DNA of 64,000 nucleotides from Armigeres subalbatus (Eukaryota; Arthropoda; Insecta; Diptera; Culicidae): contig NC_085139.1 in NCBI RefSeq assembly GCF_024139115.2, positions 13,425,533 through 13,489,532 of the forward strand, given 5' to 3'. A program made the position numbers and the translations under genes. This document shows, in pieces, positions 1 through 11,988 of the stretch. The notes beneath the pieces were generated by a model that worked only from the letters and a program-made list of their open reading frames with translations, was not told where the DNA came from and ran no database searches. Each line of letters starts with the position of its first letter. The stretch's first letter is position 1.

Positions 1-420
1 TCCTAGCCTCTTCAAGATAAGCTTCCGAGCCTCTTGAATGGAGGCTTCCGAGCCTCTTTAAGGAAGGATTCCAAGCCTCTTAAAGGGAAGCTTCCAAGCA
101 TGTTAAAGGGAGGCCTCCAAGCCTCTTTGAAGCCGGCTTTCGAGCCCTGAAAAGGGGACTTCAGAGCCTCTTAATAGGAGGCTTCTGATCCTCTTGAGAT
201 AAGGCTTCCGAGCCTCTTGAAGGGAGGCTTCAGAGTCTCTTGAAAGCGGATTTCGAGCCTCTTTAAAGGCTTCTAAGTATCTTGAAAGTACGTTTCTAAG
301 CTACTGAACCTCTTGAAAGTAGTCTCCAAGCCTCTTGAAAAAGGCTCCGGAGCCTCTTGAAGGGGCTTCCCAGTCTCTTGAAGGGAGGCTTCCGAGAAGC
401 GTAGAACGATTCTTCTAATT
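1..420. repeat. Minisatellite with GAGCCTCTTGAAGGGAGGCTTCC-like unit
   Basis: Imperfect tandem copies of a roughly 23-32 base unit containing CCTCTTGAAGGGAGGCTTCC fill the left edge. The short minus-strand ORFs that cross it are products of the repeat. Confidence 0.85.
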
Positions 421-608
421 CTCTTGCAACGGAGCAACTGAACTTTTCGAAAAAAAAACACCCATGCCTCTCAAATGGAGACTTTCGTACCATCAGACTC
501 TAGATTTTAGTTCAGAAGCGAATAGATTGATTGATTATGTACAAGACTTGAAATAAAAAAATTCACAATTATCAAACTTTATCAATAAGTTTGATTGGAA
601 TTGTAATA

Positions 609-902
609 CAGTCGACTCTCTACATCACGATGTTCTATTTCTCGATGTCTCTCCCTATGCCGATGGTTTTATCGGTCCCTTCAATCTACATACATTTGGG
701 CTTTCTACATATCGCTAACTTCTCTATCTCGATATCTTCTGGTCATATTTTGTTCAGGATTCTCACTTCCTATGTCGAGAGATGACATTTGTTTTGTTAT
801 CGTTTTTCATTGCAACGAGCTTTTATCGATCTAGTACCTCTTTCAATTTTTCTTCCTCTCCTTATATGGTCTCTTCATTATCGAGATGTGGAGATGCGAC
901 TG
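609..902. mobile_element. Tc1/mariner-like MITE, TA target site
   Basis: Inverted ends start CAGTCGACTCTCTACATC on the left and, read in reverse complement, CAGTCGCATCTCCACATC on the right. Both are flanked by TA (607-608 and 903-904). The 294-bp body has no gene. The TA flanks fit Tc1/mariner-type integration; the family is inferred from the ends only. Confidence 0.6.
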
Positions 903-929
903 TAGAGCCGCCACTACTCATTCTTGTCC

Positions 930-1006
930 AAGGTACCCCCTGGGGCCAGCGAAGGTATCCCCAGGGGTACATGTACCCAGGTTGAGAACCGCTGATATAG
1001 ATTACC
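930..1006. mobile_element. Possible hAT element terminus
   Basis: The segment ends in GGTTGAGAACCGCTG, whose reverse complement CAGCGGTTCTCAACC is typical of hAT ends. A similar terminus (reverse complement CAGTGTTTCCCAACCGGTGG) occurs at about 5940-6046. No partner end was found for either. Confidence 0.35.
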
Positions 1007-2079
1007 GAGACTTTCAGCCCGAGGCTGGCTCGTTTCGAAGAATCTGTTTTCGGAGCTCAGAACCCTTTAAGAGCGGTCTTCGGTATGTTTCTGGTTCCTC
1101 AGATTTTAATAGACCTTTTGAGGTTTGAAGAAGACTTTTTCCGTGGGCTTTGAATAATCCATTCAATCGTGCTTAATCATAACGTCTAAAATATTTAATT
1201 AATCGCATTTCCAGATTTCAGCAACTTCTATTTCACCTCTGTAAAACACAGACATCTTTGAGCGATTTAGGGATTTTAAAGTGCCTGAAGTCCTAAACAA
1301 CAATCAATCAGTCTTTTGCTTTAGGATACCAAAAACATCTATGATTCTTGTTTGGACTCTGATTAACTTTATAATCATCTTCTGCTAACACACAAATTCT
1401 TGGCATCCAATGACTTCATATTTTCTTACCAGAATCATGGGTAGGACAATGCTTTGACTGTCCCACCCAGGAAAATTCATGCGTAGGACATGCCCTACCT
1501 ATCCCACCCACTCCCGGCGCCACTGATTGAAAAAAATACTGACTATTTATTTGACTCATATAACTTTAGCATCAGACGTTACTTAGAACTCAGATATTAG
1601 GATGACTTAACGAAATACACAATTATCCAATTGAATTTCCTAGAGAATGGAATGTTCTATGGAATACCTAAACAAATTCCAGTGGAATTGTTAAAATAAT
1701 TTCCGAAGGAATTTTGTAGAAATTTTTAAAAGTATGTATGTATGTGTGTAGTTATCCACCATCCTGGCTTGAGTCTTGCTCTGCATAGGCTCCACACAAT
1801 AGTACAGTCGATTTTAATTACCATTCTGCTTTCAATGCACTGCTGTGTGAAGGGGAAAAAATGGAGGTGGTGGACCCACAAGCAAAGACACTTACGCGAA
1901 GCCCGCGGAATAGAGAGAATCTCTTCTCAACAGTGTAATCCAACAGACTAACGAATAGATTATTCGCAATCCTTTTTTAGTTTTCCGAGGGATGGCTTCT
2001 GTGAGGAAGAGCTGGTAAAATCCAGTACAACTGTACTAACTTATTCAGCTTAAATTGTTTGTTGGGTACTTATCTACAT

Positions 2080-3350
2080 TGGAAGAAATTTAAAAAAATC
2101 TGCGCTCCTGGTGGAATTGTCATATTTAATCTTAGAAGAATTATTGAAGGAATTTCCAGAAGAATTCTTGCCTAAGGTCGAAGTCGAAGCAATTCCCGAG
2201 GAAAAAAATTCAAAGAAAAACCTGGTTTCATTTGCGGATGTTTTTTGAAGGAATTCCTGGAAGGAAATTTCCGATCGAATTCATGATATTTTGAGAGTTT
2301 TTCTTGACATGAAGTCTGGAACACTGAATTTGTTTTACTACTGTCCGGACTTTCGAAGAAATTCCTGGATAAATACAGGAATTTCTATGTAAATTCCAAT
2401 AGGTGTTTGTTTGGAAAATCCATTAAAAATTCCTTCGAAAATTGCTTTCAGAATTCCTTCGGATATTCCTTCAAAAATTCATTAAAAAATTCTGTTCGAA
2501 ACTCTTTTCAGATTCTCTTTTGGTTATTCCTTCAAGAATAAAGTAGAAATATCCTCCAGGAATTTTCTCGAAATTCGTTTTAGAAAAGCCACCAGGAATT
2601 AATTTGGACATTCATCCATGAATTCCTTCAGAAAACCCTTCGGAAAGGCGGAAAGGTTTTTTTTTTCTTCAGAAATTCCTTTGCAACTTCCCTTGGAAGA
2701 AAGAAATTTTCGAAGGTCAACAGGATTTTTTGGAAGAATTGCTAAAGGAATTTCTGGAAAAATGTCCGAAGGAATTCCTACAGGAAATTCGGAAAGAATT
2801 CCTGGAGAAAGTTATAAATAAATTCTAGAGGGAATTTTTAAAAGAATACCTAGAGTTTTCGAATAAATTCTTTGAGGAATTACTGGAAGAATTTCTAATA
2901 GAAATTCCTAAAAGAAATTCCTGAAGGAATTTATAAAAAATCCTAAATCAAATTCCGAAGGATTTCGCCTAAAGGGATTTCCGAATATGTTCCTAAAACA
3001 TGGATTTTCCATGGGTATTTTCTAAGGAATTCTTAAAGCAATTTTCAAAGGAATTCCTAAAAAAGTTTTCGAATGACTTTCTGAAGAAATTCTCAAAAGA
3101 CTCCGTAAAGGAATTTCCGAAGCAATCCCTAAAGTAACTTCCAAGGAAATTCATTAAGACACTTTTAGAGAAATTTCGGAAAGAATCTCCGAAGAAAAAC
3201 CCAAATAAATTTTCAAAGGAATTCTTGGAGGATGTTTTGAAGGAATTCATTAGGGAAATTCTAAATTAATTCTTAGAATTCCTTTTTTGAATTTTCTAAG
3301 GAATATCTTGAGGAATTTTCAAACGAATTTCAGGATTTATATCCAAATTT
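2080..3350. repeat. GGAATTCC-type degenerate low-complexity repeat
   Basis: Dense, degenerate short repeats built on GGAATTCC and AAGAAATTCC. Similar tracts occur at 18410-18490, 22010-22330, 24480-25400, 27590-27880 and 28480-28760, and a related CAGAATC... tract at 32930-33400. ORFs across them (for example minus 2993-3250) are Phe/Asn/Ser-rich translations of the repeat. Confidence 0.7.
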
Positions 3351-3499
3351 TCCAATAAACTTATGTGCTGTGATGTGGCAATGTCCTAATGTAATGTAAT
3401 GTAATGTAAACTTTTGTTGTGGAAATACACGCTATAGCTATTAGGATGTTCACTCCATCAGTCTGACTGTAGCTAGCAATTGTACAAAAAACCCTAAAA

Positions 3500-3648
3500 T
3501 TCATAAAAAGCATGATATGCCTTGCTGCGTGAATTCTTCACGCCGATTCACGCCGCCGAACATTGCTTACGGCGTGACGTCGCCGCCGCCGGTTTAAAAA
3601 TGACCTTACGCCACCGCCGTTCACAAATACTTCGGCGCACAGGTCTAC
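3500..3648. mobile_element. Terminal fragment related to the hAT-like element at 24342-26798
   Basis: A CGCCGCCG-rich stretch ends in CGGCGCACAGGTCTA. This closely resembles the right end of the larger element (CGGCGCACACCTCTA) together with its adjoining CACGCCGATTCACGCCG sequence. No left end was found nearby. Confidence 0.5.
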
Positions 3649-4137
3649 CCAGGCTTTCTGGTCATTTTCCTACTTTGTATCTCAAAATTTGTTCTATCTG
3701 TATTGTGTTTTACATTCTACCCGTACGTTTCCTAGTATTCTATGTACATGCCACCTATGAGAGGTCGCAGGGTTCTCTGCATCTTTCGTGGACGTGGCCA
3801 GGACAGTTCTTGACTGTTGGAGGATGCATTGCTTCCATTCAAGAGATAATGATTAATCCTGAAGCATTGTCAGCCTTTTTATGACTCTATTTAACAATCG
3901 AAAAAGCTCTGCTGTGAAAGAATATTCTCCAACATCAAAGTTACAGTGAATCATATACTCATATCAGTTCAAGCACAGAATGGAGGGTGTATTTTTGTTC
4001 ACCACGTTGTGTCCAAATTCCAAAGATCATATATCATCGGAACTAATTACTTCGAAGGTCGCAGATAATGCCGAAAGATTAAACACCTAGTCCGCATATT
4101 AACCGTACGCATGTTTTTTTCTTCTTTCTACTTACAG

Positions 4138-7100
4138 CGACTATCTGTTCAAACTGCTGCTGATTGGCGACTCGGGAGTGGGAAAGTCTTGCCTTCTGTT
4201 GAGATTCGCCGACGACACATACACGGAAAGCTATATTAGCACAATCGGTGTAGACTTTGTAAGTATTCGCAAACTCTGCTAAGAAGTGTCATAAAAAACG
4301 ACTAATTGTATGTTTTTTCCCCACGCAGAAAATTAGAACCATTGACTTAGATGGCAAAACAATCAAATTGCAAATTGTAAGTATTGACTTTTTGTTCATT
4401 AATTATTTGCTTCTTTTTGAACTAAGTGGCCTGTCGCCAATCAATATCCCGGTAACTCAGGACCCTCAACAAATCACTTTTTTTTCAATTTTCTTTTGCG
4501 CGGTTTTGTTGTCTTTTTTGATTTTTTCTTGAACACCGTAGCATAGTGTTGCAATGCATTCATTAGTTGCTTAGCTGTTCCAAGTTGCGGCGGGATGTTG
4601 TTAGGAGAGGCGGTGATTTTTCGACAAAATATTATTTAGAAAATAATCACTGTCTGTTAAATACTCACTACACGAAAGTATAGGCTAGGACCGGGCAAGA
4701 TGAGCACCCTAAGAATGATACCTAATACCTTATCAGCAAGCATATTTTTTCTATATTACAATACAACAGTTGTTCTTTTTTGTTGCATCTCATCTAGCAT
4801 CTTGAAAAGACCGCGCATTTCAAAAAGAACGGTAATCCCGAAAAATGTGCCCTTACTAAGACTCAGTTTTTGGCTGTTTTAAATACACTAAGGGGCAAGA
4901 TCAGCATTCCTACGGGGCAAGATGCATCTGATGAGATAAATTATGCAAATCTTTTCAACCATGGTCAAACATTTTACTGTGATTATTTCTAGACCAACAT
5001 TTGAAAAGGGCGTAACAGCCAAAATGTATTCCTTCTGATTCTTCGTCTACATATATAGCTTTATATGTGGACAAAGAATCAGAAGGAATAAATTTTGGCT
5101 GTTACGGCCTTTTCAAATGTTGGTCTAGATTTTAAATGTCTCTAAAACATTTTTTAAAGACGTATAATATGTGTAGTTGGTCAAGATTTTCATTAAAAAA
5201 TGTTCATGTTTTTAAAAACTTTATTTTCTAATGCTCTTATAAAAAAAATCAAGTTTTCACCAACTTTTGCTATTTCATCTGTTTCTCAGAATCATTTTAT
5301 TTTTATAATATTTTTTCAGTCTCATGTTGTTGGGCTATACTTTAACAGTGTGCGGGGTTATTCAGAGAGAAAATAGCATAAGAGCGGTAAAATTATGGGG
5401 GGCTTATCTTGCCCCGTCCTCCCCTACCTATGCTTTCCTCTTTCATGCCTTTGGTGAACTAGATGTTCTATCGGTCGATCGGATTCTTTATTCTCTATCA
5501 GATGTTGCTGCAAATATAGTGTTGGTCGTGGGATCCGCGGCACTTAATTTAGGTGCTCCGGATCTAGATTATCGGACTTCTTGGATAGCGACCACTTCTG
5601 CAGTTCACGAGCCAGTCTTTTTGTAATTGTTGAAGGAGCGTTTACCAGCAAGGACATATCGGTGAACCATGCAAAGAACACTTTTGGCATGTCGAGCAAA
5701 CTATTTTCTCTTCTCTGAAATCCTGATTTTGATCCAAGCACGGTGCACCATCAGTACAAACTTTCCCAACTTTTTCCCACTGCTTGCAAACAGACTCAAA
5801 AAAGGTATTTATTGCAGGATGGTAGTTTTCGAATCACTACAGAAAAGAAACTTTTATTTCAAATCTCCTGGTTGTGAGTAAACCTAATAAATAGATATTT
5901 GTACAAAAGAAATTATTTTTATTATACCACGAAAACATGCACATGATAGTCAAACCACAAAAAGGGTGAATCCTGGTCTCATGGCCCCTTGGTGCGGTCT
6001 CGCGGCCCCCTAGGAAGTCGCGGACCACCGGTTGGGAAACACTGTGCTAAAATCTATATGCATCAAGCTAAGTGATTTACTTTAAGCTGATGGGGAAAGA
6101 TGCGCGGCTACAAAGGAAGGATTTTCGGGTTGGAAATTTTCTCGACTTCCCTGGGCACAAAAGTATCATCGTTTTAGCACAGACAAACAGACGTAACAGC
6201 TTGAACATTTTTCTAAAAAAATCCATCGTTCAACTTATCTACCACCATCTTGCGAGCATGTTAGGGTCTGTTCAAATATTACGTAACGCAAAAAAACGTT
6301 GTTTTTGAGAACCCCCCACCCACTCGTAACAATTTGTATCAATTTTCAGAACTACTCCCACCCCTATGCGTAACGCGTAACAAATAGTTTTTTGAGAAAA
6401 AAAAAAGATTTTTGGTAGGATTTAAAACACGTTACTATAAATTATTATGCATTGTATATTTTACGCTATTTTAAAGGAAATAAACATTTTTTAACATTTT
6501 TAATTTTTTTTTCGCTATGCAAATAATTTGTTACGCGTAACAATATTCAGAAGGACACCCACCCCCCATATTTTGCGTAACAAATCGTAACAAAAATTTA
6601 ACAACCCCCCACCCCCTATTGCGTTACGTAATATTTGAACAGACCCTTACACGAAACGATGTTTCGTATGACATCGTCACCAGAAGGCGCTGGAGTGAAA
6701 TGTCAAACCCGAAGGATTACGACACTAGCGCCTCTAGTTGTGAATTACGTAATCAATCAAATTCAAATTGATCGTTGTAGTCATGGTCGATGGCATTTTC
6801 TCTAGTGTTACGTCTATGGTTTTAGCCTCATGATATACACACCAAAAAATTCTCAATTTTATAAGGGACGCAATCCTTTAAGCTGACGTAATCATCCGAG
6901 ATGCATATCCAATCGTAACATAATATTGTGTCATATTTGCTGCAGACATCCTAAACAATATATTTGCAGTCATTCATTCAGTCATTCTGCCATCAAATAC
7001 CGAATGCTAGCCATTAAATGCTTTTCATTGCCAAATGGCTTAAATTTACAGTAAGAATGACTGAATTCCAAAGCGCCCCGAAACAAACATAGTGACCCAT

Positions 7101-10100
7101 GAATACAAGATTCTTTACGCACCAGCTGAGCACTGATTTCGTTTATCCTTTTTCACCTTCAGCGCAGTTGCAAGGAACAAGCAGTGGATGGGCTGATGCT
7201 TCCCCATATTCAGGAAATCGTAGAACACGCTTAGCTTCGATCTCCCTTCTTCCAAGCAGCAGGAATGGTAGAGTGGTATCGAACGGGACTCCCACTCACA
7301 AGATCTGGTGTTAGATTGGACATGCTGGGCATTACCATTTTTGCTACATACACTCGTTTTTTTGGCCGTGTAAAATTTAGGATACACATTTTCAGAGCCT
7401 TTTAAAAATTAATTTGAACGCAATAATGCGGCTTTTGGTTCGCTTGCATATGTCGGTCTTAAATGACATAATGTTACAGGACTTTTTCGTAGTGTGTATG
7501 AAGGCAAAAATGGCCAAGAAAAAGCTGAGTGATTTAAAATAAAAGTTGTGCATTAAATGTTAACATAATATTGCACAAGATAATACAACTTAATCAAAAA
7601 TTAGAATAATGGATCTACAAAACGATCAACAACCGATTTTTTTGTCCATACTGCATACGAAATTCGGAGTTATCATTATTTATTATTCTTGGTTCTTGCA
7701 TTTGGTTTTTGATTCTTACCAAGATTACTTCTTTATGTATTTATTCATCCTTCTTCCTTTTTTCTTCCTTCATCCTTCGATTCTTTATTTTCTATCTTAT
7801 TCCCTCTTTTTTCTTCCTTCTTCTTTCTACCTTCTTTTATCTTCCTTCTTTCTTTTACTTTCATCATTTTTCTTTCGTTTTTCTTTTGACTTCTTCTTTC
7901 TTCCATTTTCCTTCTTTTTCTTTATTCTTACTTTTTCCTTCTTGATTTTATATTTTTCCTTCTTCCTTCTATTTTCTTCCTTCTTCCATTTCCTTCTTTC
8001 AACCTTCTGTCTTCTTTATTTATTCTTTTTTTTATATTTTTTTCTTTTTGCTTTCGTTATTTCATCCTGTTTTCTTCTTCTTTCTTACTCCTTTTATTTT
8101 CACTTGTTCTTTTTTCTTTTTTCTTTATTATTTCTTCCTACTTCCTTATACTTTTTCCTTCTTCTTCGTATTCGTTCTGCCATTTTTCTTCTTCATTTTT
8201 CTGTCTTCCAATTACCCTCTTCAATATTTTTTCTTTCTTATTCGTTCTTTCCTCTTCCTTCCTTATTCTTTCTTCCAACTTTCTTCTTTCGTCTTCCTTC
8301 ATTCTTCTTTCTACCCTGTTCCTTTTTCCTTTTTATTTATTTTTTTTCTTGTTGTTTCTTGTTCGTATTATTTTCTTTCATTCTTTCTTCCTCCTATTTA
8401 TTCTTCTTTATTCTTGATTTTTTTATTCTTTATCTCATTTCATTTCATTTATTTAGTCTACATCTAAACAGATAACACTGAATCAACAATTTGACGCCAC
8501 AATACACGGTTCGAGGCCGCATCTCTCCATCCTCGAATACGCCCCACGCTGACATTATTCAGCCGTTAGCAAGGATCCGAGGTAGACGAATTCCTCGATC
8601 ACCTCGAAGGTATCCCCGTCTATTGTAACACTGCTTCCCAGGCGGGCCCTGTCGCGTTGTGTTCCGCCCACAAGCATGTACTTTGTTTTTGAGGTATTCA
8701 CTACCAGTCCAACTTTTGGTGCTTCACGTTTCAGGCGGGTGTACAGTTCTGCCACCTTTGCAAATGTTCGACCGACAATGTCCATGTCATCCGCGAAACA
8801 AATAAATTGACTGAATCTGTTGAAAATCGTACCCCGGCTGTTACACCCGGCTCTCCGCATGACACCTTCTAGCGCAATGTTGAACAACAAGCACGAAAGT
8901 CCATCACCTTGTCTTAGTCCCCGGCGAGATTCGAACGAACTGGAGTGCTCGCCCGAAATCTTCACACAGTTTCGCACACCATCCACCGTTGCTTTGATCA
9001 GTTATTCTTTATCTATTATACTTTATTCCTAATTCTTTGCTCTTTTTTATTTTCAGTTCCTTATTCTTTATACTTTATTTTTGCTTCTTTATTTATTATT
9101 CACTATTCAACCACTCAACTTGTCGTTGCATCCCACCGATTTCAGCCTTTTGATACTTTCAGAGCCTTTGGAGCTCTCATTCTTTTGAGTTCAGCATTAT
9201 GAGTGCTTCAGCCTTTCGTAGGACACCTGTGAAAATAACTTCCTTTGCTTCTGCACTATTTAGTTGAACTTTCGCTTTTTTTATGTTAGTCGTTTGATTC
9301 ATTAGGTAGAGTTCTACCTTCTTCATTGTAAAAATCAAGAAGCCTATGTTGAAATCCAACTTTCGCGACGAATAGAAATTATCAACAATATAATCATTTT
9401 CTTTGCTTTATGCCAAACGACCATTATTTTTTCAAACGATCATTATACCAAACGGAGTATAGCCCCTCACATATCATTTCTTACTTGGCACATCTCATTT
9501 TACACACTTTATTACCAAAGAAAAAAAATCAACTCTTCCGCCAAACAACCCTAAACCAGCGGAATAGATACCTATCAAAAGCATTAATTCATTAATTGTA
9601 CATGTTGACATCATGAAAAGATGCCACCATTGATTAGAAGATTGATAGAATCGTTCATCCTGCATACTTGAATCATTTTGCTCAACTGAGTCTTCACATA
9701 TCGCTTCTTCGTAATGCAGCATCCGCCTATTGTTGAATCTCAGCGCTGTTGTATTTTGTAAAACACAATCGAAAAAAAATTTGCATGTTGTACATACACA
9801 ACTCAAATGATGGGGAACTTGCGACTCAAACGACTTGTGTGTTGCACCAGCTCACCACGGTTTTCATCTCTCTGCTGGCGTTTTTTAACTCCTGAAAATC
9901 TACTCCTTATTCAACCTTATCGTGTTTCCACTAACTACTTACATTCGCCATCATACCTGTCGTTTCTCTGATCCGGGACCAACATACGTCGTGCATCTAA
10001 TTGCTCTTTCGTTGGAGGTGCCACTTCCAAGTTTCAGTTGCTGCGCGTAGTCTCGGTTTTCCGTTCATTAATTCGATGATCCTTGTTTGGCCTTGTGGAT

Positions 10101-11988
10101 ATTTCTGAGAAAAAATATTATGCTTCGAAACATCATTCTCAGGAACACTACGAAGGTTATGCATCGTTGGTCGCTCGATACAGTGAACAGACCAGTCGTT
10201 TCGAACTTTGATGTACAGATCCATTTCCTCCTTTTCTACCCAAGCGTTCCTTATCGTCGTTGGGTCGGAATAGGGCAGTGTTCGTTGATGATACGGGCCT
10301 TTATCCTCAACTTGCGTTTTCTTGCAGCTGTTTGCTTCCCTTTCACGATTTGGCGCATTTTGCATAGCACTATAAAGCTGGATTATTGATGGTTGGTAGA
10401 AAGTTGCTATCCTTACTTCAGCGGGTGAATCGATCACGATCTAGTCGTATCTTTTTTCACGTGGTGTGAGAATAATTTATTTTATAAGTTACTTATTTAT
10501 TAAGCCTAAACCTTTTGGATTATCGTGTCAGGTCTGTTTATAGTTTGATCCGACTGTAGCACTATGCTTAATAGAGGCCAGCTCAGGCTAGGCTCTAATA
10601 CAAACGTTGATTGGTCGCACCTGAAAGCGCACACACGCAAAATCATGGACAGATAGTAAAGCTATAAGATGCGATAAATTGGCGTTTGAATCTTTGTTTA
10701 CGTATATCACATAAGTCGTTTTACTTGAAGTAATGACCCGTAACGCTGGGTAGACACCTTTACGTGGTGTGTTACGGGGTAAGATCTACCACGGTTACAT
10801 TGCTAGCTACAGGCAAATCCTGACCCAACGAATACCTTCCTCATTGTCCAACTCCGTGGTACTTATGAGGGTGACGCTAAGTCGGTGGCCTCTCGTTAAG
10901 TAAGTACCACATCAACATATCCTTCCTCTCCCTAGTTACGGTGAAGATGGGCGTGGCCAAGAGTAGTAATCCTCATGTTTTTTTTATTTTTGTTTAAGAC
11001 TGGAATCAAGGACCACTCCCCTTCTTGATTTCTGATAGCATTCTATATAAGGATCTCAAAAGTAAAACATGAGTATCATTAGTGTCCAATCTACGAATTA
11101 CACCGTAACAATGCTAATGCTAATAAGTCGTTTTACTTGAAGTAATATATAAATAATTATCGTACTATATTATATGAACAATTTCTTATCCATTCCTAAC
11201 CGATCTTTCTCATCTATTCCTTACTCAACAGTGGGACACCGCCGGACAGGAGCGCTTCCGTACGATAACGTCATCGTACTACCGGGGCGCACACGGTATC
11301 ATCGTGGTGTACGACTGCACCGACCAGGAATCCTTCAACAACGTCAAAACGTGGCTGGAGGAAATCGAGCGCTATGCCTGCGAAAACGTCAACAAGCTGC
11401 TGGTCGGCAACAAGTGCGATCTGCAGACAAAGAAGGTCGTCGACACGACTACGGCTATGGTGAGTAAAATGGGTCTCGATAAGTAATACAAAAAAAATGA
11501 TACATTCTAAAATCATTTCTTAAAAAGTGCACAAAATAATACGTGTGGGAGAGTTGGTTCTTGAAATAGAATGAAAGAGTGAGTATGGCTATGTGCCTGT
11601 GCCAGTACCCGCTGAACTGCAAAGGACGACGGATGTCCTTCGTAGCTTAGTAGGGTAAGCAAGGAAGTGGTTACACTCCAATACATTTTTCGAACTAAAT
11701 CTCACAAATGTTGTGCATATGCACATTGAGTTTCAGACATGGTAGTCATTTTTTATTTCAATCAATTTATTTTTCTCTTGTTTCATCCCGCAGGAATACG
11801 CAAGCCAACTGGGCATCCCATTCCTGGAGACGTCCGCTAAGAACGCCACCAACGTTGAGCAGGCATTCATGACGATGGCAGCGGAAATCAAGAATCGCGT
11901 TGGGCCACCGTCGAGCGCCGCGGAAGCGCCCAGTGCCGTCAAGATCGACAAGAGCCGCAGCGTCGAGTCCAAGTCCGGCTGTTGCTGA
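4138..11988 (+). CDS. Rab1: Rab1 small GTPase (four of its coding exons; first coding exon outside window)
   Basis: Rab1 is a prenylated GTPase controlling ER-to-Golgi vesicle tethering. Exons are 4138-4258, 4329-4376, 11232-11459 and 11794-11988, all with AG acceptors, GT donors and an unbroken frame. Together they encode 196 residues. Family members are about 205 residues, so only about 8-9 N-terminal residues (usually MSSVNPEY-like) are missing. The first base of exon 4138 completes a split Tyr codon. Visible motifs are the P-loop GDSGVGKS, switch I around YISTIGVDF, switch [14 protein letters not shown], base-binding NKCDL and ETSAK, and a C-terminal Ser-Gly-Cys-Cys double-cysteine prenylation site ending in TGA at 11986-11988. 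The effector region and C-terminus fit Rab1 better than Rab8, Rab10 or Rab35. Introns are 70 bp, 6855 bp and 334 bp; the long one is packed with transposons. The first exon is probably upstream, because no exon ending GAG-TA before GT was found in bases 1-4137. Confidence 0.95.
4681..5426. mobile_element. GGGGCAAGAT-family TIR element
   Basis: The left end TAGGCTAGGACCGGGCAAGA and the right end (reverse complement TAGGGGAGGACGGGGCAAGA) form roughly 25-bp inverted repeats with a few mismatches. A palindromic MITE (4988-5129) is nested inside. It is non-coding and related in its termini to 37861-38813. Confidence 0.55.
4988..5129. mobile_element. Palindromic MITE, copy 1
   Basis: A 142-bp near-perfect palindrome running from TCTAGACCAACATTTGAAAA to its reverse complement. 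A second copy of the same length lies at 59672-59813. Confidence 0.8.
6264..6646. mobile_element. Harbinger-like MITE with TTA duplication
   Basis: Inverted ends GGGTCTGTTCAAATATTACG... of at least 26 bp are flanked by TTA at 6261-6263 and 6647-6649. A 3-bp TTA/TAA duplication and G-rich ends fit PIF/Harbinger-type MITEs. The interior is C-rich near the ends (CCCCCCACCC) and AT-rich in the middle. Confidence 0.65.
7600..9250 (-). repeat. Composite minisatellite/polypurine element, copy 1 (minus orientation)
   Basis: Read on the minus strand it runs: AAGGCTGAAA-type minisatellite (about 9250-9130), AATAAAGAATAA-rich DNA (9120-9002), a polypurine tract (about 8435-7730), and a conserved end at about 7720-7680 containing GGTAATC/TTGGTAAGAAT. 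RTE copy A (8436-9001) is inserted in it. The plus-strand ORF 7609-8475 (288 residues, almost all Phe/Leu/Ser/Tyr) is a translation of the polypyrimidine strand. Confidence 0.6.
8436..9001 (-). pseudogene. RTE-like retrotransposon fragment A (RT domain)
   Basis: The minus-strand frame 8986-8555 encodes the reverse transcriptase palm: [18 protein letters not shown], then the catalytic FADDMD box, then [11 protein letters not shown] and [11 protein letters not shown]. It is 5'-truncated and ends in a CATTT-type repeated tail at 8436-8455. A 13-bp duplication TTATTCTTTATCT flanks it (8423-8435 and 9002-9014), proving a retrotransposition event. No complete element is present. Confidence 0.8.
9865..10440 (-). 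pseudogene. RTE-like endonuclease-region fragment (degenerate)
   Basis: The minus-strand translation contains [11 protein letters not shown]...HNIF, matching MHELCSLPRNGSPKHFLSRK in the RTE remnant at 56379-57550. Nearby [11 protein letters not shown] and RIRETTGMM also line up with that copy. It is degenerate, and the endonuclease active-site motifs are not seen. Confidence 0.5.
10735..11122 (+). mobile_element. SINE-like retroposon with 24-bp target duplication
   Basis: A 388-bp unit begins GACCCGTAACGCTGGGTAGA and ends in an AATGCTAATGCTA tail. It is flanked by identical 24-bp direct repeats (10711-10734 and 11123-11146). Related copies are at 13890-14190 (two partial), 27170-27545 (minus) and 54728-55342 (interrupted). 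The variable ATGCTA-type tails and long duplications point to LINE-assisted retroposition. I see no convincing tRNA promoter boxes. Confidence 0.7.

Noticed and set aside
7609..8475. 288-residue plus-strand ORF, Phe/Leu/Ser-rich
   Set aside because: Entirely a translation of a polypyrimidine tract; no complexity, no domain, and the same tract occurs elsewhere in other frames.
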